64,000 nt of DNA from Pseudomonas sp. LBUM920. Its GTDB lineage: Bacteria; Pseudomonadota; Gammaproteobacteria; Pseudomonadales; Pseudomonadaceae. A program made the translations under genes and the position numbers. Shown here piece after piece: positions 52,236 through 60,662 of the stretch. Each line of letters starts with the position of its first letter. Position 1 is the stretch's first letter. The notes under the pieces were generated by a model. It saw nothing but the letters and a program-made list of their open reading frames with translations. It ran no database searches and was not told where the DNA came from. The stretch lies in contig NZ_CP027762.1 of the NCBI RefSeq assembly GCF_003852315.1, forward strand, positions 3,329,501 to 3,393,500. Reading direction: 5' to 3'.

Positions 52236-53519
52236 ATGCTTGTCGCAATTGCGATCTTTATCTTCACCATCGTTCTGGTCATCTGGCAGCCCAAGGGCCT
52301 TGGAGTCGGCTGGAGCGCAACCATGGGCGCGATTCTGGCCCTGGCGTGCGGGGTCATCAGCCTGGCTGACATCCCGGTGGTGTGGCACATCATCTGGAAC
52401 GCCACCGGCACTTTTGTCGCGCTGATTATCATCAGCCTGCTGCTCGATGAGGCCGGGTTCTTTGCCTGGACCGCGCTGCATGTTGCGCGCTGGGGCCGTG
52501 GGCGTGGTCGGCGCCTGTTCGCCTATATGGTGCTGCTCGGCGCCCTGGTGTCGGCATTGTTTGCCAACGACGGCGCGGCGTTGATCCTCACACCGATCGT
52601 GATGTCGATGCTGCTGGCGTTGCGCTTTTCCCCGGCGGCCACCCTGGCCTTCGTGATGGGCGCCGGGTTTATCGCAGACACGGCGAGCTTGCCGTTGGTG
52701 GTGTCGAACCTGGTGAACATCGTTTCTGCAGATTATTTCAAGATCGGCTTCAACGAATACGCAGCGGTCATGGTGCCGGTCAACTTCGTCAGCGTTGCAG
52801 CGACACTGGCGGTGTTGCTGTGGTTTTTTCGCCGCGATATTCCGCAGGCCTACGACCCCGCCGACCTTGACGACCCGGCCAGCGCCGTCCACGACCGTGC
52901 GACCTTTCGTGCCGGGTGGTGGGTACTCGGTATTTTGTTGGTCGGCTGTTTTGCCCTGGAGCCGCTGGGCATTCCGATCAGTGCGATCTCCGCCGTGTGC
53001 GCCGTGTTACTGCTGGTGATCGCCGCCAAAGGCCACAAAATTTCTACGCGCAAAGTGCTGAAAGAAGCCCCGTGGCAGATCGTGGTGTTTTCCCTGGGCA
53101 TGTACCTGGTGGTCTACGGCTTGCGTAACGCGGGTTTGACCACCTACCTGGCAACCTGGCTCGACACCTTCGCCACGTATGGCGTATGGGGCGCGGCGAT
53201 GGGCACCGGGGTGCTGACGGCATTGCTCTCGTCGGCGATGAACAACCTGCCGACGGTGTTGATCGGCGCGCTGTCCATCGAATCCAGCCATGCCGTGGGC
53301 GTGGTCAAGGACGCGATGGTTTATGCCAACGTGATCGGCAGCGACCTGGGCCCGAAAATCACTCCGATCGGCAGCCTGGCCACGTTGTTGTGGCTGCATA
53401 TTCTTGCGCGCAAAGGCATCACCATCACGTGGGGCTACTACTTCAAGGTCGGAATTGTGCTGACCTTGCCGGTGCTGTTGATCACTCTGGCGGCGCTCGC
53501 CTTGCGCCTGAGTCTCTGA
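52236..53519 (+). CDS. arsB: Arsenite efflux permease ArsB
   Basis: A 427-residue inner-membrane antiporter with about 12 helices that expels As(OH)3/Sb(OH)3 in exchange for protons. Conserved parts: FVALIIISLLLDEAGFFAWTALHVARWGRGRGRRLF, LFANDGAALILTPIV and SSAMNNLPTVLIGALSI, MVYANVIGSDLGPKITPIGSLATLLWLHIL. The start at 52236 follows a GGAG site. No arsC, arsH or arsA follows, so this unit alone handles arsenite but not arsenate. Confidence 0.95.
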   Translation: MLVAIAIFIFTIVLVIWQPKGLGVGWSATMGAILALACGVISLADIPVVWHIIWNATGTFVALIIISLLLDEAGFFAWTALHVARWGRGRGRRLFAYMVLLGALVSALFANDGAALILTPIVMSMLLALRFSPAATLAFVMGAGFIADTASLPLVVSNLVNIVSADYFKIGFNEYAAVMVPVNFVSVAATLAVLLWFFRRDIPQAYDPADLDDPASAVHDRATFRAGWWVLGILLVGCFALEPLGIPISAISAVCAVLLLVIAAKGHKISTRKVLKEAPWQIVVFSLGMYLVVYGLRNAGLTTYLATWLDTFATYGVWGAAMGTGVLTALLSSAMNNLPTVLIGALSIESSHAVGVVKDAMVYANVIGSDLGPKITPIGSLATLLWLHILARKGITITWGYYFKVGIVLTLPVLLITLAALALRLSL

Positions 53520-53645
53520 AGACTTGCGCCGTGAACCGTCACTGGATGAGTAAACACCTGTCAACTCTCACAGTAGACGCTTAAAGGACAGGTGCCTAAA
53601 TTCAATTGCCAGAGGGACTTCGCACTGAATAAAAGGGACACCGAC

Positions 53646-54185
53646 ATGAAACATAAACAGCTCTACGAATTCAGAGACACCGACGGCGCAGGCAATCCTG
53701 AAGTGGTGATGTCTCGCTTTGACGAAGGCAACAGTGATTTAAGCAACCCCAATAGCCGCATCACCCTGTATTCAACGAACGACAATTGGACGTACGACGC
53801 CTCGTCCCCCACCAATGACGCAGATGGGGATGGCGACCATGACGAGGAAGATGCCTCCTACTACCTGGCTGCCGCGAACCTCATCACTGCCATGGCCACC
53901 TTGAGCCCTAGGGATGAGAGCAAGAGGCTCTATGACCGTATTTTGATGGGCTTCAGCGACAGCCCGGCAACCGATGTCAGCATCCTGCATTACCGAAAAG
54001 GCAATCGCGACCTTAACCGTCCCGACGTCATTGTCGTCGCCAGCAACCCTGACTACCTGGGCAGTTACCGCACCATCAAGGGTGCACTGGATGCCGACGG
54101 GGATGGCGATATCGACAGTGATGACGAGCGTATTTATAAAAAGCTCGCTTCCACGTTTGCGTCAATGAAGTATTTAAAACCCTGA
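53646..54185 (+). CDS. Unrecognised protein with two EF-hand/dockerin-like Asp loops
   Basis: A 179-residue acidic protein with no signal peptide. Two near-identical calcium-loop-like motifs occur: DADGDGDHDEED (about residue 58) and DADGDGDIDSDDE (about residue 151), each of the DxDxDG type found in dockerins and EF-hands. The rest contains a YYLAAANLITAMATLS helix and a GNRDLNRPDVIVVASNP strand. The second loop is followed by a helix as in a real EF-hand. Function unknown; calcium binding is inferred. AAGGGA precedes the ATG; a GTG 18 codons upstream is also in frame. Confidence 0.7.
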   Translation: MKHKQLYEFRDTDGAGNPEVVMSRFDEGNSDLSNPNSRITLYSTNDNWTYDASSPTNDADGDGDHDEEDASYYLAAANLITAMATLSPRDESKRLYDRILMGFSDSPATDVSILHYRKGNRDLNRPDVIVVASNPDYLGSYRTIKGALDADGDGDIDSDDERIYKKLASTFASMKYLKP

Positions 54186-54358
54186 ACCTGTTTTTGGAAG
54201 GTGCAGAGCTTACTGAACCGTCATCCTGGCCAGTGAGCTCAGCCCCCAAATAGCGACCGGCTCACAGTGCGCATCTTAGGCGCGCGTCGCAGCCAATGGT
54301 CGATCTGAACACCTTTGTCAGCGTATGCTCACGGCTGATTTTCTATCGAGCCGACCCG

Positions 54359-55150
54359 ATGAGCGCCATGCAACACGCCTGGCTGGGCAACTACGAAGTC
54401 ACCCATACACGCTGCACCGGCCTGACCTTTGCCCGCCATAGCCATGATGAATGCGTGATCGGCGTGAACCTGGTCGGCGAGGAAAGCGTTTGGCTCGACC
54501 GCCGCGAGTTCCAGGCCGGGCCCGGCAGCATTACGCTGTACAACCCTGGGCAGATTCAAGGTGGCGGCGCAGCTGATGGTGCGCCCTGGCATTTTGTCAG
54601 CCTGTACGTCGCGGCCGACGCGTTGGCGGCTGACCTGGGGCTGGCCCAGTTGGAGTTTGATCGCTCGCTGTGCTTCCAGCCAGACTTGGCACAGCGTCTG
54701 GCTGCGGCGGTCAAAGGTGCCTTGAACGACGACCCATTGCTCCGCGAGATTAACGAAGACGCCTTGGTTCTGCTGCTGGGTGAAGTGGTGGGTGCCAGCG
54801 GTGTGCGCCTGCCCGGCGCTGCCACGGGCGGCAAAGGCATGATCCACCGGGCCCAGGAGCTGCTCGCCGAGCAACTGAGCCAAGCGCTGCCGCTGGACCA
54901 GTTGGGCGATGAGCTGGGCCTGTCCAAATTCCACCTGTTGCGCACCTTCCAGAAAGAAACCGGGCTGAGCCCCAGGCAGTGGGCGATGCAATTGCGTACC
55001 TGTCGTGCCAAGGGACTCTTGCGCCGCGGCGCCTCGGCCAGCGACGTCGCCCATGAGCTGGGGTTTGCTGACCAAAGCCATCTCAACCGGCACTTTCGCG
55101 CCGCCTATGGCATCACCCCAGGCCGCTATCAAAGCCTGTTGAAACGCTGA
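54359..55150 (+). CDS. AraC family transcriptional regulator
   Basis: A 263-residue regulator. The N-terminal AraC-type cupin (FARHSHDECVIGVNLVGEESVWLDRREFQAGPGSITLYNPGQIQGG) is followed by two helix-turn-helix motifs (LDQLGDELGLSKFHLLRTFQKETGLSPRQWAMQLR and ASASDVAHELGFADQSHLNRHFRAAYGITPGRYQ). The frame is open 21 codons further upstream; the ATG at 54359 matches where relatives begin. Followed by a LysE exporter on the same strand, the likely target. Confidence 0.88.
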   Translation: MSAMQHAWLGNYEVTHTRCTGLTFARHSHDECVIGVNLVGEESVWLDRREFQAGPGSITLYNPGQIQGGGAADGAPWHFVSLYVAADALAADLGLAQLEFDRSLCFQPDLAQRLAAAVKGALNDDPLLREINEDALVLLLGEVVGASGVRLPGAATGGKGMIHRAQELLAEQLSQALPLDQLGDELGLSKFHLLRTFQKETGLSPRQWAMQLRTCRAKGLLRRGASASDVAHELGFADQSHLNRHFRAAYGITPGRYQSLLKR

Positions 55151-55222
55151 AAGCGCAATCTGGTTCAAGACGCCTGGGCCATACAGCCGCACACTGCGCG
55201 CCTCTGTTGAAGGAAAGCGGGC

Positions 55223-55834
55223 ATGGTGACGATCTTTTTTTACGCGCTGGTATTCGGTTTTGTGTTTTGCCTCTCGCCCGGCGCGGTGCTGGCAGAAACC
55301 CTGCGCCGTGGCTTGCTCCATGGGTTCACCTCTGCCTTGCTGGTGCAAATCGGTTCGCTAGTGGGCGACGCCGCCTGGGCGGTGATCGGCCTCACCGGCA
55401 TCGCCCTGCTGATTGAACACGAAGCCGTGCGCGTTCCGCTGACGATAGTGTGCGCGGTGTACCTGGCATGGCTCGGCGTGCGCAGTCTGATCGACGCCTG
55501 GCACCTGCCCGCAGCAGACAGCGGGCCGGCCCACTCCGGTCGGAACGCACTGGCGGTTGGCGCGGCCATGTCCCTGGCTAACCCGAAGAACATTGTGTAC
55601 TGGGGCGCGTTGGGCAGCGCCTTGTCCGGGATCGTCGGCGCTACGCCCAGCGCTGGGCAAACCCTGATGTTTTTTGCAGGTTTCATGCTGGCGTCAGTGC
55701 TGTCGTGTTTTCTGATTGCGGCGCTGGTCCATCTGTTACGCAAAAATGCCTCGCCGCTGTGGCAGCGCGTCAGTTACGGCGCGTGTGGTTTAGTGTTGAT
55801 CTATCTGGCGGTTCTGGCTGCACGGGGTGTATGA
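55223..55834 (+). CDS. LysE/RhtB family amino acid exporter
   Basis: A 203-residue inner-membrane protein with about six helices and the LysE/RhtB pattern: FGFVFCLSPGAVLAETLRRGLLHGFTSALLVQIGSLVGDAAWAVIGL, and AMSLANPKNIVYWGALGSAL. Exports amino acids or related compounds. AAGGA precedes the ATG. Downstream of an AraC regulator (72 nt), which probably controls it. Confidence 0.9.
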   Translation: MVTIFFYALVFGFVFCLSPGAVLAETLRRGLLHGFTSALLVQIGSLVGDAAWAVIGLTGIALLIEHEAVRVPLTIVCAVYLAWLGVRSLIDAWHLPAADSGPAHSGRNALAVGAAMSLANPKNIVYWGALGSALSGIVGATPSAGQTLMFFAGFMLASVLSCFLIAALVHLLRKNASPLWQRVSYGACGLVLIYLAVLAARGV

Positions 55835-55868
55835 AGTTATATAGCCCACAACTAACCGTGCCCCTTGT

Positions 55869-55939
55869 CTGAATAAACTCTGAACACGGGCTCATTTAAT
55901 TAATCATGCGTTGACATTTTGTAACCGTCTGAGTAGATT
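55869..55939 (+). promoter_or_regulatory. mgtA leader promoter with upstream direct repeat
   Basis: TTGACA (55911-55916), 17-bp spacer, TAGATT (55934-55939): a strong sigma-70 promoter. Upstream, CTGAAT and CTGAAC (55869-55885) form a direct repeat at 11-bp spacing, i.e. TTCAG-N6-TTCAG on the other strand, the half-site layout of OmpR/PhoB-family regulators such as PhoP. Confidence 0.65.
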
Positions 55940-56151
55940 GCCCGTGCCCGCAACTGGGGCCTTTTTTAAACCTCACAAAAGAAGCCAATGGACACAGTAT
56001 CTAGTCGCTGTCCGAGCACCGCTTTAGCGGGCATCGGGCGCCAAACCCAGAATATGACAGGACTCGCCTTCCAGGTCCGGTAAGCTGCGCTAGAGCTTGA
56101 TGCTCCACCGTAACTGCCTCACCGGTCGCCCGTCCGGTCCCGAGGTGTGTT
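55940..56151 (+). other. 5' part of the long mgtA leader
   Basis: About 210 nt of probable transcript before the 102-aa ORF. It contains a short GCCC/GGGC hairpin followed by six T at the very start, and a CCGC-TTTA-GCGG hairpin near 56021-56034. It does not match the M-box or other riboswitch consensus known to me. With the rest of 55835-56151 it holds no gene I can recognise. Confidence 0.4.
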
Positions 56152-56460
56152 ATGACCTTCCAACTCATTGCTTTGCCCGATGTACGTACGCTGGCCGCCG
56201 CCCTGCGCGCCAAGCTGTGCCGCGAGCCCGTAGGCTTTTCGCCTACCCGGGCCACGTTTGCTGCACCCTCCCCTCAAGCCAGCAAAGACCAGGCGCGTCC
56301 GGCCCCTGTGTTGGCGCACTGGCACCTGTGCCCTGCCAGCGGCCAACTGCTGCAGCATTGGGACCATGCCGACCCTCAAGACCCGCAGAGACCCCAGGTT
56401 TCCATGCTGGCTCAAGCGCGCCTGATGTTCGGACTTTACCTGAGCACTCGCAGCGCTTAA
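56152..56460 (+). CDS. Hypothetical protein in the mgtA leader, 102 aa
   Basis: A 102-residue protein beginning MTFQLIALPDVRTLAAALRA and containing a Pro/Gln-rich middle (SPQASKDQARPAPV, DPQDPQRPQV). No family recognised. GAGG stands 8 nt before the ATG. It lies between the promoter and mgtA on the same strand, so it would be the first gene of the mgtA transcript. It could be a small accessory protein or simply a leader ORF whose translation affects mgtA. Confidence 0.6.
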   Translation: MTFQLIALPDVRTLAAALRAKLCREPVGFSPTRATFAAPSPQASKDQARPAPVLAHWHLCPASGQLLQHWDHADPQDPQRPQVSMLAQARLMFGLYLSTRSA

Positions 56461-56506
56461 CCCGGCTGGAAACAGCAACTTTCTAATTAATGTTCTGGAG
56501 TTCTTT

Positions 56507-56545
56507 ATGAACACGTCCAGTAGTAGCCCGCTGCGCGTTAGTTAA
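56507..56545 (+). CDS. Candidate 12-aa leader peptide upstream of mgtA
   Basis: A mini-ORF, MNTSSSSPLRVS, with a strong ribosome site (CTGGAG, 6 nt spacing). Four Ser codons in a row (TCC AGT AGT AGC) are followed by Pro. The TAA stop falls in the centre of a perfect 22-bp palindrome. Translation of this peptide would open or close that hairpin, the layout of a regulatory leader peptide such as Salmonella mgtL, though the peptide sequence is unrelated. Confidence 0.55.
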   Translation: MNTSSSSPLRVS

Positions 56546-56565
56546 CTAACGCGCGTTTGGCGGGC
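56526..56565 (+). promoter_or_regulatory. Strong hairpin over the leader-peptide stop codon
   Basis: Inner perfect 22-bp palindrome at 56533-56554 (arm GCGCGTTAGTT and its complement; as RNA a 9-bp stem with UUAA loop). Outer arms GCCCGC (56526-56531) and GCGGGC (56560-56565) extend it across a small internal loop. No T-run follows, so it is not an intrinsic terminator. Confidence 0.75.
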
Positions 56566-56695
56566 GCTGTAGAAGTTATGTGAACACCTTATTTAAACCG
56601 ATCGCGAAGTTTGCGGCTCGGCATGCTTTCGCTCGCCTGTCTTCAGGTAAGTACCGGGTATGTTTTGTCGAGAATTGGCGACAGGAGTACAGACA

Positions 56696-59410
56696 ATGAG
56701 CGCCGTAAAAAACACGCCTCTGCACAAGAAAAATGGCACCGACACCGACACCAAACTGTCAATGCGCGCCGCCCGCGAAGCCCAGAACGGCCTGCAGGCC
56801 ACCCTCGCCAATGTGCGCGCCACCCAGGATGGCCTGACCGAACTGGACGCCTCGGCGCGTCTGCAACGCGAAGGCTACAACGAAGTGGCCCACGACAAGC
56901 CGCCTCACGCCATCGTCCAGTTCCTGCAGGCGCTGAACAATCCCTTCATCTACGTGTTGCTGACCCTGGCGGGCATCAGCTTTGTCACCGACTATTGGCT
57001 GCCGTTACAGGCGGGTGAAGAAGTCGACCTGACCAAAGTCATCATCATCATGACCATGGTGCTGCTCAGCAGCCTGCTGCGCTTCTGGCAGGAACACCGC
57101 TCGGCCAAATCCGCCGAAGCACTCAAGGCCATGGTGCGCACCACTGCCACTGTGCTGCGGCGTGAGCAAGTCGGCGCCCAGCCGACGCTGCGCGAAGTGC
57201 CGATGCGCGACCTGGTCGCCGGCGATATCGTGCAACTGTCGGCCGGCGACATGATCCCTGCCGATGTGCGCCTGATCGAATCCCGCGATCTGTTTATCAG
57301 CCAGGCCGTGCTGACCGGTGAAGCCTTGCCGGTCGAAAAGTACGACACGCTCGGTGACGTCACGCAAAAATCCGCCTCTTCGCTGGCGGCCGACCAGGGC
57401 AACCTGCTGGACCTGCCCAACATCTGCTTCATGGGCACCAACGTGGTCAGCGGACGCGCCAAGGCCGTGGTGGTTGCCACCGGGCCGCGCACTTATTTTG
57501 GCTCGCTGGCCAAGGCGATTGTCGGCTCGCGGGTGCAAACCGCGTTCGACCGTGGGGTCAACAGCGTCAGCTGGCTGTTGATTCGCTTCATGCTGGTGAT
57601 GGTGCCGATCGTGTTCCTGCTTAATGGCTTCTCCAAAGGCGACTGGGGCGACGCGTTCCTGTTTGCTCTGGCGGTAGCCGTGGGCCTGACCCCGGAAATG
57701 CTGCCGATGATCGTCAGCGCCAACCTGGCCAAGGGGGCGACCGCCATGGCCAAGCGCAAAGTGGTGGTCAAGCGCCTGAATGCGATCCAGAACTTCGGCT
57801 CGATGGATGTGCTGTGCACCGACAAGACCGGCACCCTGACCCAGGACAAGATCATCCTCGAACACCACGTCAACGCCTTCGGTCAACGTGATGACGCGGT
57901 GCTGTCCCTGGCCTGGCTCAACAGCTACCACCAGAGCGGCATGAAGAACCTGATGGACCAGGCCGTGGTGCAATTCTCGGAACACAATCCCAAGTTCCAG
58001 CGGCCATTTGCCTACAGCAAGGTCGATGAATTGCCGTTCGACTTCGTGCGCCGTCGCCTGTCGATCGTGGTCAAGGACGCTGCCGGCGACCAGTTGCTGG
58101 TGTGCAAAGGCGCGGTGGAAGAGATGCTGAGCATTTCCACCCACGTCATGGAAGATGGCGCTGCAGTGCCGCTGGATGATCGTCGCCGTGACGAGCTGCT
58201 GGCACTGGCCAATGACTACAACGAGGATGGCTTTCGTGTACTGGTGGTCGCCACCCGCAACATCCCTAAATCGCTGGCTCGCCAGCAGTACACCACGATT
58301 GATGAGCGCAACCTGGTGATCCAGGGCTTCCTGACTTTCCTGGATCCACCGAAGGAAACTGCGGGCCCGGCGATTGCGGCGCTGCAGCAAATTGGCGTGG
58401 CGGTAAAGGTGCTGACCGGCGACAACGCGGTGGTCACCAGCAAGATCTGCCGCCAGGTCGGCCTGGAACCTGGTCAACCACTGCTGGGCGTGGAAATTGA
58501 AGCGATGGACGACGCGACGCTGCTGCGCCGCGTGGAAGAACGCACCGTGTTTGCCAAGCTGACGCCGCTGCAGAAATCCCGGGTGCTCAAAGCGCTGCAA
58601 GCCAACGGCCACACTGTGGGCTTCCTCGGCGACGGCATCAACGATGCACCAGCGCTGCGCGACGCCGACGTGGGCATCTCGGTGGACAGCGGCACCGACA
58701 TCGCCAAGGAATCGGCCGACATCATCCTGCTGGAAAAGAGCCTGATGGTGCTGGAAGAAGGCGTGCTCAAGGGCCGCGAAACCTTCGGCAACATCATGAA
58801 GTACCTGAACATGACCGCCAGTTCCAACTTCGGCAACGTGTTCTCGGTGCTGGTAGCCAGTGCGTTCATTCCGTTCATGCCGATGCTGGCGATCCACCTG
58901 CTGCTGCAAAACCTGATGTACGACATCTCCCAGCTGGCCCTGCCGTGGGACAAGATGGACAAGGAATACCTGGCCAAACCGCGCAAGTGGGATGCGAAAA
59001 ACATCGGCCGCTTCATGATCTGGATCGGGCCAACCTCGTCGATCTTCGACATCACCACCTTTGCGCTGATGTGGTACGTGTTCAGCGCCAACAGTGTGGA
59101 AATGCAGACCCTGTTCCAGTCCGGCTGGTTTATCGAGGGGCTGCTCTCGCAAACCCTGGTCGTGCACATGTTGCGGACTCGCAAGATCCCGTTCTTCCAG
59201 AGCACGGCCGCCTGGCCGGTGTTGATGATGACCGCCATCGTCATCGGCTTGGGGATCTACGTGCCGTTCTCGCCGCTGGGCACACTGGTCGGCCTGCAGC
59301 CGCTGCCGCTGGCGTACTTCCCATGGCTGGTCGGCACGCTGTTGGCCTACTGCTGCGTGGCTCAACTGATGAAAACGATCTACATCCGCCGCTTCAAGCA
59401 GTGGTACTGA
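56696..59410 (+). CDS. mgtA: Magnesium-translocating P-type ATPase
   Basis: A 904-residue P3B-type ATPase that imports Mg2+ across the inner membrane under limitation. About ten helices. Phosphorylated Asp376 is in LCTDKTGTLTQ; the actuator motif is VLTGEALPVEK; hinge motifs are VLTGDNAVV and GFLGDGINDAPALRDADVGI. The C-terminal MgtA-type end has LALPWDKMDKEYLAKPRKWDAKNI. The ATG at 56696 has CAGGAG; the in-frame extension upstream is not conserved. The long leader implies control in response to Mg2+ or translation. Confidence 0.96.
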   Translation: MSAVKNTPLHKKNGTDTDTKLSMRAAREAQNGLQATLANVRATQDGLTELDASARLQREGYNEVAHDKPPHAIVQFLQALNNPFIYVLLTLAGISFVTDYWLPLQAGEEVDLTKVIIIMTMVLLSSLLRFWQEHRSAKSAEALKAMVRTTATVLRREQVGAQPTLREVPMRDLVAGDIVQLSAGDMIPADVRLIESRDLFISQAVLTGEALPVEKYDTLGDVTQKSASSLAADQGNLLDLPNICFMGTNVVSGRAKAVVVATGPRTYFGSLAKAIVGSRVQTAFDRGVNSVSWLLIRFMLVMVPIVFLLNGFSKGDWGDAFLFALAVAVGLTPEMLPMIVSANLAKGATAMAKRKVVVKRLNAIQNFGSMDVLCTDKTGTLTQDKIILEHHVNAFGQRDDAVLSLAWLNSYHQSGMKNLMDQAVVQFSEHNPKFQRPFAYSKVDELPFDFVRRRLSIVVKDAAGDQLLVCKGAVEEMLSISTHVMEDGAAVPLDDRRRDELLALANDYNEDGFRVLVVATRNIPKSLARQQYTTIDERNLVIQGFLTFLDPPKETAGPAIAALQQIGVAVKVLTGDNAVVTSKICRQVGLEPGQPLLGVEIEAMDDATLLRRVEERTVFAKLTPLQKSRVLKALQANGHTVGFLGDGINDAPALRDADVGISVDSGTDIAKESADIILLEKSLMVLEEGVLKGRETFGNIMKYLNMTASSNFGNVFSVLVASAFIPFMPMLAIHLLLQNLMYDISQLALPWDKMDKEYLAKPRKWDAKNIGRFMIWIGPTSSIFDITTFALMWYVFSANSVEMQTLFQSGWFIEGLLSQTLVVHMLRTRKIPFFQSTAAWPVLMMTAIVIGLGIYVPFSPLGTLVGLQPLPLAYFPWLVGTLLAYCCVAQLMKTIYIRRFKQWY

Positions 59411-59474
59411 TCCCCCGCCTCTGAAAACGGTGGCCGTCGCCCGGCGGCCACCGTGCAACACAAGGATTCTCACC

Positions 59475-59822
59475 ATGCGCGTCTTGATCTGTGCAGGTCG
59501 TCATTACGCCGACACCAAAAAGTCCCGCCAAGTGCTGGACGCTTACCACCGCCTGCGCCCGGTGCAGGTATTGATTCACGGCGGCAACCAATTTCTGGGC
59601 AGTGACGTTGAGGAATGGGCGCGGGAAATCGGCATCGACGTGGTGCGATACCCGCCCAATTGGCAACGCCATGGCAAGCAGGCGGAACGCCAACGCAACC
59701 ATTTCATGCTGACCGACAGCCGCCCCGACGTGGTCATCGCCCTGCCGGGTGGTGACGACACCTCGGAGCTGGTCTGCCAGGCCAAAGCCAGCGGCATTTC
59801 GGTGCTGACCGTAGAAAGCTGA
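59475..59822 (+). CDS. DUF2493/SLOG-type nucleotide-binding protein
   Basis: A 115-residue protein with a Rossmann-like SLOG pattern: MRVLICAGRHYAD at the N-terminus, VLIHGGNQFLGSDVEEWAREIG in the middle and RPDVVIALPGGDDTSELVCQAKASGI near the end. This matches DUF2493, thought to bind nucleotides or nucleotide-like ligands. Role unknown. Starts 64 nt after mgtA; possibly co-transcribed. Confidence 0.82.
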   Translation: MRVLICAGRHYADTKKSRQVLDAYHRLRPVQVLIHGGNQFLGSDVEEWAREIGIDVVRYPPNWQRHGKQAERQRNHFMLTDSRPDVVIALPGGDDTSELVCQAKASGISVLTVES

Positions 59823-59840
59823 ATTCAAGCGAGGTGCATC

Positions 59841-60662
59841 ATGCACAAAAAACACACCCCTCATCGCCAAGACGGGTTTGCCAAATATCGCGCACGTCAC
59901 TATCGCGGCGCTCGCCATACCCTGTTGCTGCTGCCGCCGGCCAAGCGGCGTGCACTGCAACGTAACCTGACGTTTATCGGCGTGACCCTGGGCCTTGTCC
60001 TGCTCATCGCGCTGCTTTCCAAAGCTCACGCGGCCGGTGGTGCCTATGTGGTTGATGACGGCGCGGTCAACGCTCCGGGCGAATGCAATGTGGACGCCTG
60101 GTACACCGCCAATCGGCACCAAGGCAACAGCCACAGCGAAACCTTGAACCCGGCCTGTACCTTCAACGCACTGCCCGCGGTGCAATGGAGCGCCGCACTG
60201 TCGCGCGCCAGCCAGGCCGGTGATGCCCAAACGCAGGTCAGCCCGCAAGTGAAGGCGCAGGTGTGGTCACGCGAGGACCTTGGGCTACAGCTGGCGGTTT
60301 CGGCAACGTCGCATTTTGCCTTGGACCGCCAGCACGCGTTCGACGGCGCGGACCTGAATGTGCCATTGACCTGGCAACCTGTCGAAGCGCTGCGCCTGAA
60401 CCTCAATGGCGGCTGGACACATGCCTACAACGGCGGCGAACAACACCACCGCCTGACCTGGGGCACGGGCTTCGAATATCAGCTTGCGCATGCTTTGACA
60501 CTGATCGGTGAGCGCTACGGCCAGGAAGGCGGCGACCAGGCGTGGCAGGCCGGGCCCCGCTTCCATCTCGGCGCGTTGGTGGATGTGGATGTCGTCGTCG
60601 GGCAGAGCCTGAGCGGCGCGCGCGATCAGTGGTTGACGACCGGTGCCACCCTTCGCTTCTAA
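59841..60662 (+). CDS. Hypothetical exported beta-rich protein
   Basis: A 273-residue protein. A long basic N-terminus (about 1-40) precedes a hydrophobic helix (FIGVTLGLVLLIALLSKAHA) that could be a signal or anchor with cleavage after AHA. The rest is rich in alternating strands (VQWSAALSRAS, LGLQLAVSATSHFAL, LRLNLNGGWTHAY, HRLTWGTGFEYQLA) and ends in Phe, suggesting a small outer-membrane barrel or related protein. One Cys pair (GECNVDAW, NPACTFNAL). Overlaps by 4 nt the end of the convergent broken DUF533 gene. Confidence 0.7.
   Translation: MHKKHTPHRQDGFAKYRARHYRGARHTLLLLPPAKRRALQRNLTFIGVTLGLVLLIALLSKAHAAGGAYVVDDGAVNAPGECNVDAWYTANRHQGNSHSETLNPACTFNALPAVQWSAALSRASQAGDAQTQVSPQVKAQVWSREDLGLQLAVSATSHFALDRQHAFDGADLNVPLTWQPVEALRLNLNGGWTHAYNGGEQHHRLTWGTGFEYQLAHALTLIGERYGQEGGDQAWQAGPRFHLGALVDVDVVVGQSLSGARDQWLTTGATLRF

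Noticed and set aside
55940..56151. M-box (ykoK) or yybP-ykoY riboswitch in the mgtA leader
   Set aside because: None of the conserved core sequences or stem layouts of these riboswitches known to me could be found.
57005..59476. Very long open frame on the minus strand opposite mgtA (over 800 codons)
   Set aside because: It mirrors mgtA codon by codon, has low-complexity His/Gln/Arg-rich translation and no family resemblance; a by-product of high GC in third positions.
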